Shown here: positions 9,047-16,666 of the stretch, in pieces | Numbering within the stretch: the first letter of the stretch is position 1 | Layout of the letters: each line of letters starts with the position of its first letter | Source of the DNA: Planctomycetota bacterium | GTDB lineage: Bacteria; Planctomycetota; GCA-002687715; DRQF01 | NCBI GenBank assembly: GCA_020639295.1 | Contig: JACKGY010000004.1 | Location: 248,001-312,000, forward strand | DNA: 64,000 bases | Direction of reading: 5' to 3' | Notes under the pieces: generated by a model | What the model was told of the DNA's origin: nothing | Seen by the model: the letters and a program-made list of their open reading frames with translations, nothing else | Database searches by the model: none | Made by a program: the position numbers and the translations under genes

Positions 9047-9604
9047 ATGACCACCCAACTGAGCGGCAAGCTCCTCCTCGCAGCGCCCAGCCTGCGCGAC
9101 CCGAACTTCCAGCGCATGGTGGTCTACCTCTGTCGCCATGACGAGGAGGGCGCCTTCGGGCTGGTGATCAATCGGCCCTCGGCGACCGCCATCGAGGATG
9201 CGCTCCCGACCTTGACCGGCCTGGCCTTCGCGACGCAGCCCCTGATGCAAGGCGGTCCGGTCCAGACCGAGAACATCTTCATCCTCCACGACTCGGTTTC
9301 GGCCGGGGGCGAGAGCTCGACACCGGGACTCTTCCATGGCGGCGACAGCGAGATGCTGGAGAAGTTGGCGCTGCTCGCGCAGGAGGAGCCGGGGCCCCGC
9401 GTCCGGCTCTATGCCGGTTACGCCGGCTGGTCGGGAGGGCAGCTCGAGATGGAGCTGGAGCAGCACTCCTGGATCGTGGCGGAGGCCGAGCCCGACCGCG
9501 TCCTCGAGGCGGGAGGACCGGCTGACTGGGCGGCGATTCTCAGGGGGATGAGTGGGCGCTACGCCTTGATGGCCGACGCGCCCCTCGATGCCGACTGGAA
9601 CTGA
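9047..9604 (+). CDS. yqgE: YqgE/AlgH family protein
   Basis: A 185-residue member of the UPF0301 (DUF179) family. Family signatures are LSGKLLLAAPSLRDPNFQR near the start, FGLVINRPS, GGPV, and the RLYAGYAGWSGGQLEMEL block. The ATG at 9047 is preceded by AAGGAG 8 bases upstream; the frame is open earlier only because it runs through recQ. AlgH was named as a regulator of alginate in Pseudomonas, but the biochemical role of the family is not settled. It may be cotranscribed with recQ. Confidence 0.92.
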   Translation: MTTQLSGKLLLAAPSLRDPNFQRMVVYLCRHDEEGAFGLVINRPSATAIEDALPTLTGLAFATQPLMQGGPVQTENIFILHDSVSAGGESSTPGLFHGGDSEMLEKLALLAQEEPGPRVRLYAGYAGWSGGQLEMELEQHSWIVAEAEPDRVLEAGGPADWAAILRGMSGRYALMADAPLDADWN

Positions 9605-9631
9605 CCCGGGCCCGTGACGGGTGCCGGGGCG

Positions 9632-9654
9632 GCCGGTCCGCGAGGCGGACCGGC
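9632..9654. terminator. Hairpin between convergent yqgE and rpmG
   Basis: A perfect 10-bp stem (GCCGGTCCGC / GCGGACCGGC) with a GAG loop lies in the 63-base gap between the yqgE stop and the rpmG stop. There is no T-tract. Confidence 0.5.
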
Positions 9655-9667
9655 GGGCGTCGCGGTC

Positions 9668-9841
9668 TTACTTGCGGACCTCGACGTGCTCCGTGTGACG
9701 GCGCAGGCGGGGCGAGAACTTCTTGATGCGAAGCGGCCCCTCCATGTTCGACTTGTTGCGCTGAGTCCGGTAGTTGAGGTCGCCGGTCTCGGTGCACTTC
9801 AGCCACACGTACTCGCGGGCGAGGTTCTTCTTCTTGGCCAC
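9668..9841 (-). CDS. rpmG: 50S ribosomal protein L33
   Basis: A 57-residue ribosomal protein read from a GTG start at 9841, with GGAG 8 bases upstream. It reads M(GTG)AKKKNLAREYVWLKCTETG..., with NYRTQRNKSN and a C-terminal LRIKKFSPRLRRHTEHVEVRK, matching L33. Only one Cys is present, so this is the zinc-free (C-minus) form. It is a single gene here, convergent with yqgE and divergent from the lipoprotein gene at 10032. Confidence 0.95.
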   Translation of the reverse strand: MAKKKNLAREYVWLKCTETGDLNYRTQRNKSNMEGPLRIKKFSPRLRRHTEHVEVRK

Positions 9842-9900
9842 GGTCGGTCTCCGATTGTCTGCTGCTGGCCCGCGGGCTGGCTCCCGGGGCGCGGACCGCT

Positions 9901-9928
9901 ATTGTTACCGAAAGCGACCGCCTCACAA
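9901..9928 (-). promoter_or_regulatory. rpmG: Candidate promoter of rpmG
   Basis: On the minus strand TTGTGA and AACAAT are 16 bases apart, about 60 bases before the rpmG GTG. It stands out as an AT-rich patch in a GC-rich gap. Confidence 0.4.
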
Positions 9929-10031
9929 GGGTTTCGAGGGGGCTCGCCCCAGGCTGGAGAGCGGTGTATCCTGCACCGGTCGCCGGCAGCATCCAGGCCA
10001 CGGGCGGTCGATGGTCTGGCCTTAAGTAGTA

Positions 10032-10670
10032 ATGAAAAAAAGACTTGCACTCGTTGTCCTGATTCTTGCTCCGGTCTGGGCCTGCAAGCCGGCCGCGCGG
10101 CCGGCCGAGGTCGCCGAGCGCGGGCCCAATGCCACCGCGGTCGAGGTGACCCGGATCCTCGGCGCCGGCACTGCCGGCGAGCTCCGCCCCTACTGCGCCG
10201 GACGCATGGCCGAGGTGGTCGACGAGATCCTGCGCATGCTGGAGGATCGTCGCCGGTTCTGCGACGCCTTGCTGCCGACCCTGGAGGTAGCCGCCGAACG
10301 GGAACGGGTGCAGAGGCTCCGTGATCTCAGCGGCCGCAAGCTGATCTGGTCGGCGCCCGGAATCGAGCTCGAGGGCCTGGTCGACAAGAGCGAGGACCGT
10401 GGTCGCTATCGGGTCGCCGCGATCACCGCCGATGGTCACCGCAGCCCGCGCGTGATGATCCTGGAGCGCGCGGCGGAGGGTTGGCGTCTGGTCGGTTTCG
10501 ATGAAGGGCCGGGTCTCCAGGCCGTCATCAACATCCGCAACCAGGCCAACCAGATCCACTACCTCGTCGATGGCCTGGTCCGGGAATTCGGACAGCAGGC
10601 TCCGAGACGGCTCGACGAGAGATCCGTCCAGTTCCTCGGCGCCCTCGAAAGGCTCGTGGGGGAGAGGTGA
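10032..10670 (+). CDS. Predicted lipoprotein of unknown function
   Basis: A 212-residue protein with a lipoprotein signal (MKKRLALVVLILAPVWAC; Cys18 is the lipidation site), so it should be anchored in a membrane. The rest is soluble and helical, with two internal Cys (CAGRM, RFCDAL). There is no family I recognise. It starts at an ATG with a weak ribosome binding site and abuts the next gene directly (TGA then ATG at 10671), so the run 10032-12088 looks like one transcription unit. Confidence 0.7.
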   Translation: MKKRLALVVLILAPVWACKPAARPAEVAERGPNATAVEVTRILGAGTAGELRPYCAGRMAEVVDEILRMLEDRRRFCDALLPTLEVAAERERVQRLRDLSGRKLIWSAPGIELEGLVDKSEDRGRYRVAAITADGHRSPRVMILERAAEGWRLVGFDEGPGLQAVINIRNQANQIHYLVDGLVREFGQQAPRRLDERSVQFLGALERLVGER

Positions 10671-11411
10671 ATGAGCCGGGAAGGTGCCAACGGTGACCCG
10701 ATCCTGGGCGTTCGCCCGGTCGCGCCGGCACGCGTCCCGCTCGCGGTCGTCACCATGCTCTTCCTCTTCGTCGGCCTGTTCTCGGCGCTGCTCCTGCTCT
10801 TCGCCGACGACTTCTGGGAACTCGCCCGGCGCGGGGCGAACGAGGTCGACATCGATCACGAGGGCGGTCTGATCGACCGCTGGCGCGGCAGCCACGATCT
10901 CGCCTACGCCAACGAGCTGATGCAGGACCTCGGTCGCCTCGCCTTCGCCGCGGTCGATCCGGCCCCCTACGTCGAGTCCTCGCTGTGGCGGCTGCTCCGT
11001 ATCGGCATGTGGTCGCGGCTCGTCACCTTCGCCGTGATGGCCCTGGGCGTCGTCCAGGTCCTGCGCCGTCGACCCTCGGGCCGGCAGATCCTGGCCGCGT
11101 GTTTCATCCTGCTCATCGCGCTGGGCGCCTACGAGTGCCTGCGCCTCCATGCCGACGGGGGGCTGCTCGTCGACGAGTACGGTCGTGATCTGCGCAACGC
11201 CTTCGTCCACGAGACCAGTCTGCGTGGCCTCGAGGAGGACTTCCCCGCCATGCGTGCCCCGGTGGAGACGCCCGGGGCCGATCTGTCCGAGCGCGTGGCC
11301 CTGGCCTACTTCTTCCTGGCGACCTCGGTCTGGCAGCTGCTCCTGGTCGTGGCCCTCTCGCGCCCCGCCCGGCTGCCGACCCCCATCGAGGAGTCACCAT
11401 GCGCACCCTGA
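10671..11411 (+). CDS. Integral membrane protein of unknown function
   Basis: A 246-residue protein with about four membrane segments, near residues 21-44 (VPLAVVTMLFLFVGLFSALL), 116-135, 140-158 and 209-228. A soluble region lies between segments 1 and 2. GGGGGAGAGG precedes the ATG. It overlaps the next gene by 13 bases, indicating coupled translation with the lipoproteins on either side. No family recognised; with its neighbours it may form an envelope complex. Confidence 0.7.
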   Translation: MSREGANGDPILGVRPVAPARVPLAVVTMLFLFVGLFSALLLLFADDFWELARRGANEVDIDHEGGLIDRWRGSHDLAYANELMQDLGRLAFAAVDPAPYVESSLWRLLRIGMWSRLVTFAVMALGVVQVLRRRPSGRQILAACFILLIALGAYECLRLHADGGLLVDEYGRDLRNAFVHETSLRGLEEDFPAMRAPVETPGADLSERVALAYFFLATSVWQLLLVVALSRPARLPTPIEESPCAP

Positions 11412-12088
11412 TTCTCGGCGCCCTCCTGGCTGCGCTCGCCGCCTGTTCCGCCGTCTCCCGCGACCAGGAGAAGCCGGTCACCGAGGCCGAGCTGCGCGGC
11501 GCCCGACTCCTGGCCGAAGGCAAGGCGGAGGAGGCGCTCGAGGTCTTCCGCTCCGCGGCCTACGACGAGGGTTCCTACCGCGGCCTGGTCGGCATGGCCC
11601 ACTGCTATGCGCGCCTGGGCGACGAGGCTCGATTCGAGACCATCTCGATGGAAGCCGCCAGCCGGTCGCCACGGACCCTGGAGAGTCAGCGCCGGCTGGG
11701 CACGCTCTTCGTCAAGGGGGCGGAGCGCTTCCGCATGCGTCCGAGTTCCCGCCGGTTCGCCCAGGTCGGCATCGAGTACCTGCGCCGCGTCTATGCCGTG
11801 TCTCCCCAGGGCGATCCGGACCTCCTGCCGACCCTCGGCCTCGGCCTTCTGCTCGCCGACATGAATGACGGCGCCGCCGTCATCCTCAACCAGGCCCTGT
11901 TCGAGCAGCCGGACCGCGTCGACGTGGTCCATAGCCTGGTGACGCTCTACCGGCGCCAGGGTGATCGCGCCCGCATGCTCAGACTGCTCGAGCCCTGGAA
12001 GGAACGCGGCGACCTGCCGGAGGCCTGGCGCGAGGCCCTGGCCTGGGCCTCCAGCCCGGCGGGCGAACAGGAGCATGGACGCCCCTAG
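11399..12088 (+). CDS. TPR-like lipoprotein
   Basis: A 229-residue protein with a lipobox (ALLAALAAC, Cys16) followed by helical repeats resembling tetratricopeptide repeats: GARLLAEGKAEEALEVFRSA, GLVGMAHCYARLGDEARFE and VVHSLVTLYRRQGDRARMLR. TPR lipoproteins commonly act as envelope scaffolds. It overlaps the membrane-protein gene upstream and is the last gene of the run that begins at 10032. Confidence 0.72.
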   Translation: MRTLILGALLAALAACSAVSRDQEKPVTEAELRGARLLAEGKAEEALEVFRSAAYDEGSYRGLVGMAHCYARLGDEARFETISMEAASRSPRTLESQRRLGTLFVKGAERFRMRPSSRRFAQVGIEYLRRVYAVSPQGDPDLLPTLGLGLLLADMNDGAAVILNQALFEQPDRVDVVHSLVTLYRRQGDRARMLRLLEPWKERGDLPEAWREALAWASSPAGEQEHGRP

Positions 12089-12105
12089 GGTTTTTCGCTT
12101 ATACT
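12076..12105 (+). promoter_or_regulatory. Promoter of the response-regulator gene
   Basis: TGGACG and a good TATACT are 18 bases apart, 30 bases upstream of the start at 12135. It overlaps the 3' end of the preceding lipoprotein gene, which separates the regulator from that operon. Confidence 0.5.
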
Positions 12106-12134
12106 CCCGGGCGCCCCCGAAGCCGGAGAGCCCC

Positions 12135-12890
12135 ATGTCCACCGCTGCCAGCCCCCGCCGCGAAACCGGAGAGCGCGTCGCCCTTGCTCGTATCCTCCTG
12201 GTCGAGGACGAGCCCGACATCGCCGAGGTGATCCGCCTGACCCTCAGCCGCGAGGGCTACGAGATCATCTGGGCCTCGGACGGCGACACCGCGCTCGCTC
12301 GTCTCGCCGATGGCGACATCGACCTCGTCCTGCTCGACATCCTTCTGCCCGGAATCGACGGTCACGACGTCTGTCGGCAGATCCGCGGCGACAGTTCCTT
12401 GCGCCATCTGCCGGTGATCATGCTGACCTCGCTGACCGAGGAGACCGACATGGTCGTGGGGCTCGGTGTGGGGGCCGATGACTACGTCCGCAAGCCGTTC
12501 TCCGCCCCGGAGTTGCTGGCACGCGTCAGAGCTCACCTGCGGCGCGCGATGATGGGCGAGACCGGTTCCGGAGAGGGCGACATGCTCCGCGCCGGCGACC
12601 TGGTGATCGATGCCCGCCGTCACGTCTGCAGTCTGCGCGGCGAGACGGTACCCCTGACGCTGGCGGAATTCCGTCTGCTCCACTTCCTCATGGCCAACCA
12701 GGAACGAGCCTTCACCCGGCACGAACTCCTGCCCAAGGTGGTGGGTGAGGGCGTCTACGTCATCGACCGCAACATCGACGTCCACGTACGCAACGTACGC
12801 AAGAAGATCGCCGACTACGCGCGCTGCATCGTCACGGTCCGCGGCGTCGGCTATCGCTTCGAGCACGACGGGGAGAACGGCGACAGCTGA
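12135..12890 (+). CDS. OmpR/PhoB-type response regulator
   Basis: A 251-residue two-component regulator. The receiver domain has LVEDEPDIAEV with the acidic pair, the phospho-acceptor Asp in LVLLDILLPGIDG, T in VIMLTSLTEE, and K in ADDYVRKPF. The C-terminal winged helix contains LTLAEFRLLHFL, FTRHELLPKVVGE and RNIDVHVRNVRKKI, ending in VRGVGYRFE, as in PhoB/OmpR DNA-binding domains. The ATG at 12135 follows CCGGAGAGCCCC. No histidine kinase gene is beside it, so it is an orphan in this window. Confidence 0.92.
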   Translation: MSTAASPRRETGERVALARILLVEDEPDIAEVIRLTLSREGYEIIWASDGDTALARLADGDIDLVLLDILLPGIDGHDVCRQIRGDSSLRHLPVIMLTSLTEETDMVVGLGVGADDYVRKPFSAPELLARVRAHLRRAMMGETGSGEGDMLRAGDLVIDARRHVCSLRGETVPLTLAEFRLLHFLMANQERAFTRHELLPKVVGEGVYVIDRNIDVHVRNVRKKIADYARCIVTVRGVGYRFEHDGENGDS

Positions 12891-13357
12891 TTCGCTCCCT
12901 TCACGCCTCGCCCTCGCGATCTTCCGCGGCGATCGGCGCGCCTCGTGGCTCGGGCACCTGCGCTCCGGCCGCAGCCGGCTCCCGAGAGTTCCATTCCTGC
13001 CCCACCTGAGCGGGAGAGCGAGACGCGTCGGCGCGCGTCGACTGCGGCACCTCAGCTCTTCCGTCGGAGCCCTCGGTCGGATTCCCTGAATCTTCATCAA
13101 ACGGCGAGGCCGGTGTCGTGGCACCGATCGAGCTTCGGTGCTGTCTCGAATCGGGAGGACCGCCAAGGCCAAAAGTCCGTCGGGCGCGTGCGCAAGTCGC
13201 TGGCAGAGCGCGTCCTGGGCTTCCTGCACCCTGGTGCAGGGTGCGTCAAATCGAGCTTGTGCGAAAACGCTCGTCATCGCGGTAGAAAGTCCCGGCTTCG
13301 TTTGGGGGTGCTGGTCATGATTTAAGTCCATGAATTCTTGGAACTAAGAGGCAAGCG
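12891..13357. other. Non-coding gap with nested inverted repeats
   Basis: No convincing gene is seen in this 467-base stretch; the open frames on either strand lack ribosome binding sites and recognisable content. At 13223-13244 two alternative hairpins overlap: CCTGCACC/GGTGCAGG with a 2-base loop, and GCACCCT/AGGGTGC with a 5-base loop. A short AT-rich patch near 13315-13340 may hold the promoter of the downstream pair, but I cannot fit a consensus. Confidence 0.4.
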
Positions 13358-13498
13358 ATGCGTAATGTCGGCAACGCGACCCACGCGTCTTTGAGCCGAG
13401 ACGCGCTTCAGGCACCTCGATCGTCGTTGCGACGATCAATCCAAGATGAGCGGATGGCGAATTCGAGCGGAATCGCACGGAAGGAGATGGCGGGATGA
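13358..13498 (+). CDS. Small 46-residue ORF coupled to the activator-like gene
   Basis: An ATG at 13358 with GAGG 6 bases upstream opens 46 codons (start MRNVGNATHASLSRDALQAP). They end in a TGA that overlaps the next start as ATGA. The product is polar and basic, without a membrane segment or known motif. The ribosome binding site and the stop/start overlap suggest real translation, either as a leader peptide or as a small partner of the following protein. It could still be a chance frame. Confidence 0.45.
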   Translation: MRNVGNATHASLSRDALQAPRSSLRRSIQDERMANSSGIARKEMAG

Positions 13499-14481
13499 CG
13501 GTCATGACACAACGAGACGACAACCGACTGCGTCGGGCGGGAGTTCGCGGCGCACCGAGCAAGGACTCGACCACCTGGATCCAGGACGTCTTCGGCGACC
13601 TCTCGGTGGTCTCGGCTTGCAGCCTGGCCTGCTCGCCCGCGCTGGCGCCCGGACTGGCGGCCCTGGTCGAGGTGGAGGACGACGGTCAGGCCCTGGTGCT
13701 GCGTGGCGGCAAGGGCGCCGCGCTCGAGGATCTCGCCCGGGCATTCCATCGCCGCGACGCCGAGGGCTCCGCGGTCTTCGTGGTCGTCGACGGTCGGTCG
13801 CGGCGTTCGCTCGCCCAGGCCGGCGAACTCGCCCGGCGATTTCGTGCCCATGCCCTGGAAACCACCCATGAGGAGTCACGGCGCGCGTTGGTCGGCACGA
13901 CGATCTTCGTCGACGCGGCGGAGTCGCTCTCCCAGGAACTCATCGATGACTTCGTCCAGCTCGCCGACATGCGGCGCGAGGGTCGCCCATGCCCGAGGCT
14001 CATCTTCGCCACCGAGAACCTCCCGGAAGGCGACCTCTCCAGCTTCTCGATGCTGGAGGTCGCGCCGCTCGTGACCCGGGCCGATGACGTCCTGGCCACG
14101 ATCGTCGCCGCCATCGAGGATCGGGTCGATGCTCCGCAGCTCGAGAGCGAGGCGGTCCAGGTCCTGCGGGAACACGCCTGGTCCGGCGGCGAGAAGGAAC
14201 TGGCGCGCTTCATCGAGGCTCTCGTCGAACGCCATGCCGGCCACCGTGTCGGCGCCGCCCAGGTGACGGAACTGCTCGATCCGCGGGCCGATGCCCCGAC
14301 CGACGAGACCTCGTTGGCCGAACTCGAGGAGCGTCAGATCTACCGGGTCCTCGAGGCCAACGACTGGAATCGTACCCGCAGTTCCCAGGTGCTCGGGATC
14401 GACGTCAAGACCCTCTACAACAAGCTCAAGCGCTATGAGTCGCGTCGCCGTCGGCTCGAGCGTGGTCGCACGACGGCCTGA
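13495..14481 (+). CDS. Degenerate sigma54-activator-like protein with Fis-type HTH
   Basis: A 328-residue protein that follows the layout of NtrC-type enhancer-binding proteins but has lost their ATPase motifs. Residues 70-85 (RGGKGAALEDLARAFH) align with the Walker A block GESGTGKELVARAIH, without the Lys. Residues 134-141 (GTTIFVDA) match Walker B, with Ala where Glu should follow Asp. GAFTGA is absent. The lid region (EHAWSGGEKELARFIEALV, 227-245) and a Fis-type helix-turn-helix (NRTRSSQVLGIDVKTLYNKL, 292-311) are intact. It probably binds DNA but should not remodel sigma54 holoenzyme. AAGGAG lies 8 bases upstream. Confidence 0.75.
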   Translation: MTVMTQRDDNRLRRAGVRGAPSKDSTTWIQDVFGDLSVVSACSLACSPALAPGLAALVEVEDDGQALVLRGGKGAALEDLARAFHRRDAEGSAVFVVVDGRSRRSLAQAGELARRFRAHALETTHEESRRALVGTTIFVDAAESLSQELIDDFVQLADMRREGRPCPRLIFATENLPEGDLSSFSMLEVAPLVTRADDVLATIVAAIEDRVDAPQLESEAVQVLREHAWSGGEKELARFIEALVERHAGHRVGAAQVTELLDPRADAPTDETSLAELEERQIYRVLEANDWNRTRSSQVLGIDVKTLYNKLKRYESRRRRLERGRTTA

Positions 14482-14502
14482 AACCGACGATCGGAATTCG
14501 AG

Positions 14503-14541
14503 GACGCCGGCGCGACCTTCGGGACGCGCCGGCGTCTTCTC
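14503..14541. terminator. Terminator hairpin between convergent genes
   Basis: A 12-bp perfect stem (GACGCCGGCGCG / CGCGCCGGCGTC) with a 10-base loop is followed on the plus strand by TTCTCGT. It sits between the activator-like gene and the nuclease gene. Confidence 0.7.
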
Positions 14542-14556
14542 GTCCGGCCTCGCCTC

Positions 14557-15516
14557 TCAGCGTCCGCAGAGCTCGCGGAAGAAGCAGGCTCGACAGGTGC
14601 TACCGGCCTCGATCAAGGGGAAGGCCTGGTCCAGATCGGTTCGTGGGACGTTGCCCCCCTGGTCGCTCAGCAGGCCCAGCATGATCTCGAAGTCGCGTTC
14701 GATCTCGGCCTCGATGAAGGCCAGGCGATCGGCGTCACAGGGATACTCGGCGATCTCGCCGTCCTTCAGATAGCAGCCGAAGAGGCGGATCCGATCGGCC
14801 GGGAAGCCGAGCTTGTCGCGGGCATAGAGGGCGTAGGAGAGGAGCTGGAGCTCGTCGTTGGGGCTCTTGCTCCCCGTCTTCCAGTCCCAGATCTCGCATT
14901 CGCCGGCCGCGTTCTCGCGGGCGAAGTCCGGCAGGGCCCAGATCGTCCGGCCGTTGATCCGGTGCTTGGTGTCGTCGTCGAAGCTCGGTTCGGGGTCGAT
15001 CGCGATCCAGCGGGACTTGTCGTCCGCCACGAGTTCGGCGAAGAGCGGAAGCTCCAGGAAGGTCCGAACCGCATCGGCGACCCGGGCGCCGACCTCCTTC
15101 AGGGCCTCCGGCTCCGGCCTCGGGCCGTAGTAGAGCTCGAACATCGGCGGTGCCTTCTTCGGGCTCTGCTGCCAGATCCGCTCCCGGCCGAAACGGTCCA
15201 TGGCCCGGCAGGCCTCGGTCCAGATCGGCGTCATCACCTCCTTGCGGGCGAAGAAGGGGTAGTCCTCGGCGAGCAGGCGGCCCTGCCGTTTCAGGTCGGT
15301 GAGGATCCGCTTGATCGTCTCGTGGACGGCATGGCCGATGAGCATCGGCAGATTGCTCATCTTGGACAGGAAGTAGGCCTTCTTGCGGTCGTCGGGCGCA
15401 TCCCAGGACCAGCCGTCCCACTTCAGGTAGTACTGGTAGTAGTAGGACCGGAGGCAGGTCTTGAGCGTGGACATCCTGGTCCGCGACCAGGACAGCTCGT
15501 TCACCAGCTTGGCCAT
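14557..15516 (-). CDS. PD-(D/E)XK nuclease with Cas4/AddB-type Fe-S cysteines
   Basis: A 319-residue stand-alone RecB-family nuclease (PDDEXK_1 type). Motifs in order: SRTRMSTLKTCLRSYYYQY with Cys21, GHAVHETI (His62), PDF with Asp197, EIWDWKTG with Asp211 and Lys213, and QLLSYALYA with Gln224. Cys308, Cys311 and Cys317 (CRACFFRELC) close the set which, with Cys21, fits a 4Fe-4S cluster as in Cas4 and AddB. Cas4 is shorter and no CRISPR is here, so a repair or defence exonuclease is more likely. The gene is monocistronic, convergent with its left neighbour. Confidence 0.85.
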   Translation of the reverse strand: MAKLVNELSWSRTRMSTLKTCLRSYYYQYYLKWDGWSWDAPDDRKKAYFLSKMSNLPMLIGHAVHETIKRILTDLKRQGRLLAEDYPFFARKEVMTPIWTEACRAMDRFGRERIWQQSPKKAPPMFELYYGPRPEPEALKEVGARVADAVRTFLELPLFAELVADDKSRWIAIDPEPSFDDDTKHRINGRTIWALPDFARENAAGECEIWDWKTGSKSPNDELQLLSYALYARDKLGFPADRIRLFGCYLKDGEIAEYPCDADRLAFIEAEIERDFEIMLGLLSDQGGNVPRTDLDQAFPLIEAGSTCRACFFRELCGR

Positions 15517-15618
15517 GGATCACCTCATGAAGGAAACGGGAGCCCGTTATATAACAGGGCCACGGCCCTGTCATGGCAGGCCCGCCGATCGAACGCAACC
15601 TCGACCCGAGATCAACCG

Positions 15619-16185
15619 ATGATCAGCAGCGAATCCTCGCTCGCCGCGATCGACGACAGCGTCCTGCTGGTCGTCGACCTCCAGGAGAAGCTCTTCCCGC
15701 TCATGCAGGAGCAAGACGTCCTGCTCGCCCGCGTCCAGATGCTGATGCGAGCCGCCGAGACGCTCGACCTGCCGATCCTGGTCACCGAGCAATACCCGTC
15801 CGGCCTCGGCCGGACGCTCAGGGCTCTGGACGGGATCGGTCGCCAGCGTCGGCTCGAGAAGACCACCTTCTCCTGTTTCGGCGACGAGGGCGTCGTGGCG
15901 GCGCTCCGGGAGACGCGCCGACGGCGCCTCGTCCTTTGCGGCATCGAGGCCCACATCTGCGTGATGCAGACGGCGCTCGAGGCCCTCGACGCCGGTTGGG
16001 AGGTCCAGGTCGTCGAGGACGCCGTCGCCTCGCGTCTTCCCCACGCGGCGGCGCTGGGCATAGCGCGCATGCGCCAGGCCGGGGCGGTCACCGCCAGCGC
16101 CGAGGGTCAGATCTTCGAGTGGCTCCGGCGTTGCGACCGTCCCGAGTTCAAGTCGCTGCTGCCCCTCTTCAAGGAGTCGCGCTGA
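15619..16185 (+). CDS. Isochorismatase-like cysteine hydrolase
   Basis: A 188-residue alpha/beta hydrolase of the isochorismatase superfamily. The catalytic triad is visible as Asp in LLVVDLQEKLF, Lys in LEKTTFSCF and Cys in LCGIEAHICVMQTALEAL. Family members hydrolyse isochorismate, nicotinamide or similar amides; the close relatives of this short form (YcaC-like) have no agreed substrate. The start ATG at 15619 has only a weak upstream box; the frame is open much further because of antisense bias. Its stop overlaps the next start (TGATG), so the two are coupled. Confidence 0.85.
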   Translation: MISSESSLAAIDDSVLLVVDLQEKLFPLMQEQDVLLARVQMLMRAAETLDLPILVTEQYPSGLGRTLRALDGIGRQRRLEKTTFSCFGDEGVVAALRETRRRRLVLCGIEAHICVMQTALEALDAGWEVQVVEDAVASRLPHAAALGIARMRQAGAVTASAEGQIFEWLRRCDRPEFKSLLPLFKESR

Positions 16186-16604
16186 TGCCCGGATTCCACT
16201 GGCAGCGGTCGATCTCCTTCGGTGAGGTCGACTGGGCCCGGATCCTCTATTACCCCAGGCTCTTCAACTTCTGCCACGAGGCCTTCGAGGCCTTCATGGA
16301 GGAGGTCCTGGGCATGCCCTACGTCGATTTCCTGGCGATCGAGAAGCTGGGCTTCCCGACGGTTCACCTGGAGGCCGACTATCTCGAGCCCTTCCCCTAT
16401 GGCACCACGATGCACCTCGAGGTCCTGATCAAGCGGGTCGGTGGCAAGTCCATGGAGCTCGAGTACCTCGCCCGGGCCGCCGTTCCCGGCCCGGTCCGGG
16501 CCCGGGCCAGGATCACCAACGTCCTGGTCGGCATGGAGGACTTCGATCCCCGGCCCATACCGGTCTGGATCCGGGAGCGGCTCGAGGCGCGGCTCGAGGC
16601 CTGA
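16185..16604 (+). CDS. Hotdog-fold acyl-CoA thioesterase (4HBT/YbgC-like)
   Basis: A 139-residue thioesterase. The motif FGEVDWARILYYPRLFNFCH matches the 4-hydroxybenzoyl-CoA thioesterase/YbgC active site, with the catalytic Asp before WARILYYP. FPTVHLEADYLEPFPYG and a beta-rich C-terminal half complete the single hotdog domain. It starts inside the stop codon of the hydrolase gene (TGATG), and fabL follows after about 60 bases, so a role in acyl-CoA or acyl-ACP turnover is plausible. Confidence 0.85.
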   Translation: MPGFHWQRSISFGEVDWARILYYPRLFNFCHEAFEAFMEEVLGMPYVDFLAIEKLGFPTVHLEADYLEPFPYGTTMHLEVLIKRVGGKSMELEYLARAAVPGPVRARARITNVLVGMEDFDPRPIPVWIRERLEARLEA

Positions 16605-16666
16605 GGGTGGTCTCGGTCTCGCGGGGCCGGTAGAATCGCCGGGATTCGACCCGAGGGAGCATGACG

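Noticed and set aside
13118..13138. sigma54-type promoter (TGGCAC...GAGC) upstream of the activator-like gene
   Set aside because: The -12 half lacks the GC dinucleotide in the right context and the match is no better than chance.
14557..15516. Cas4 and a nearby CRISPR array
   Set aside because: The protein is longer than Cas4 and no direct-repeat array or cas gene occurs in the window.
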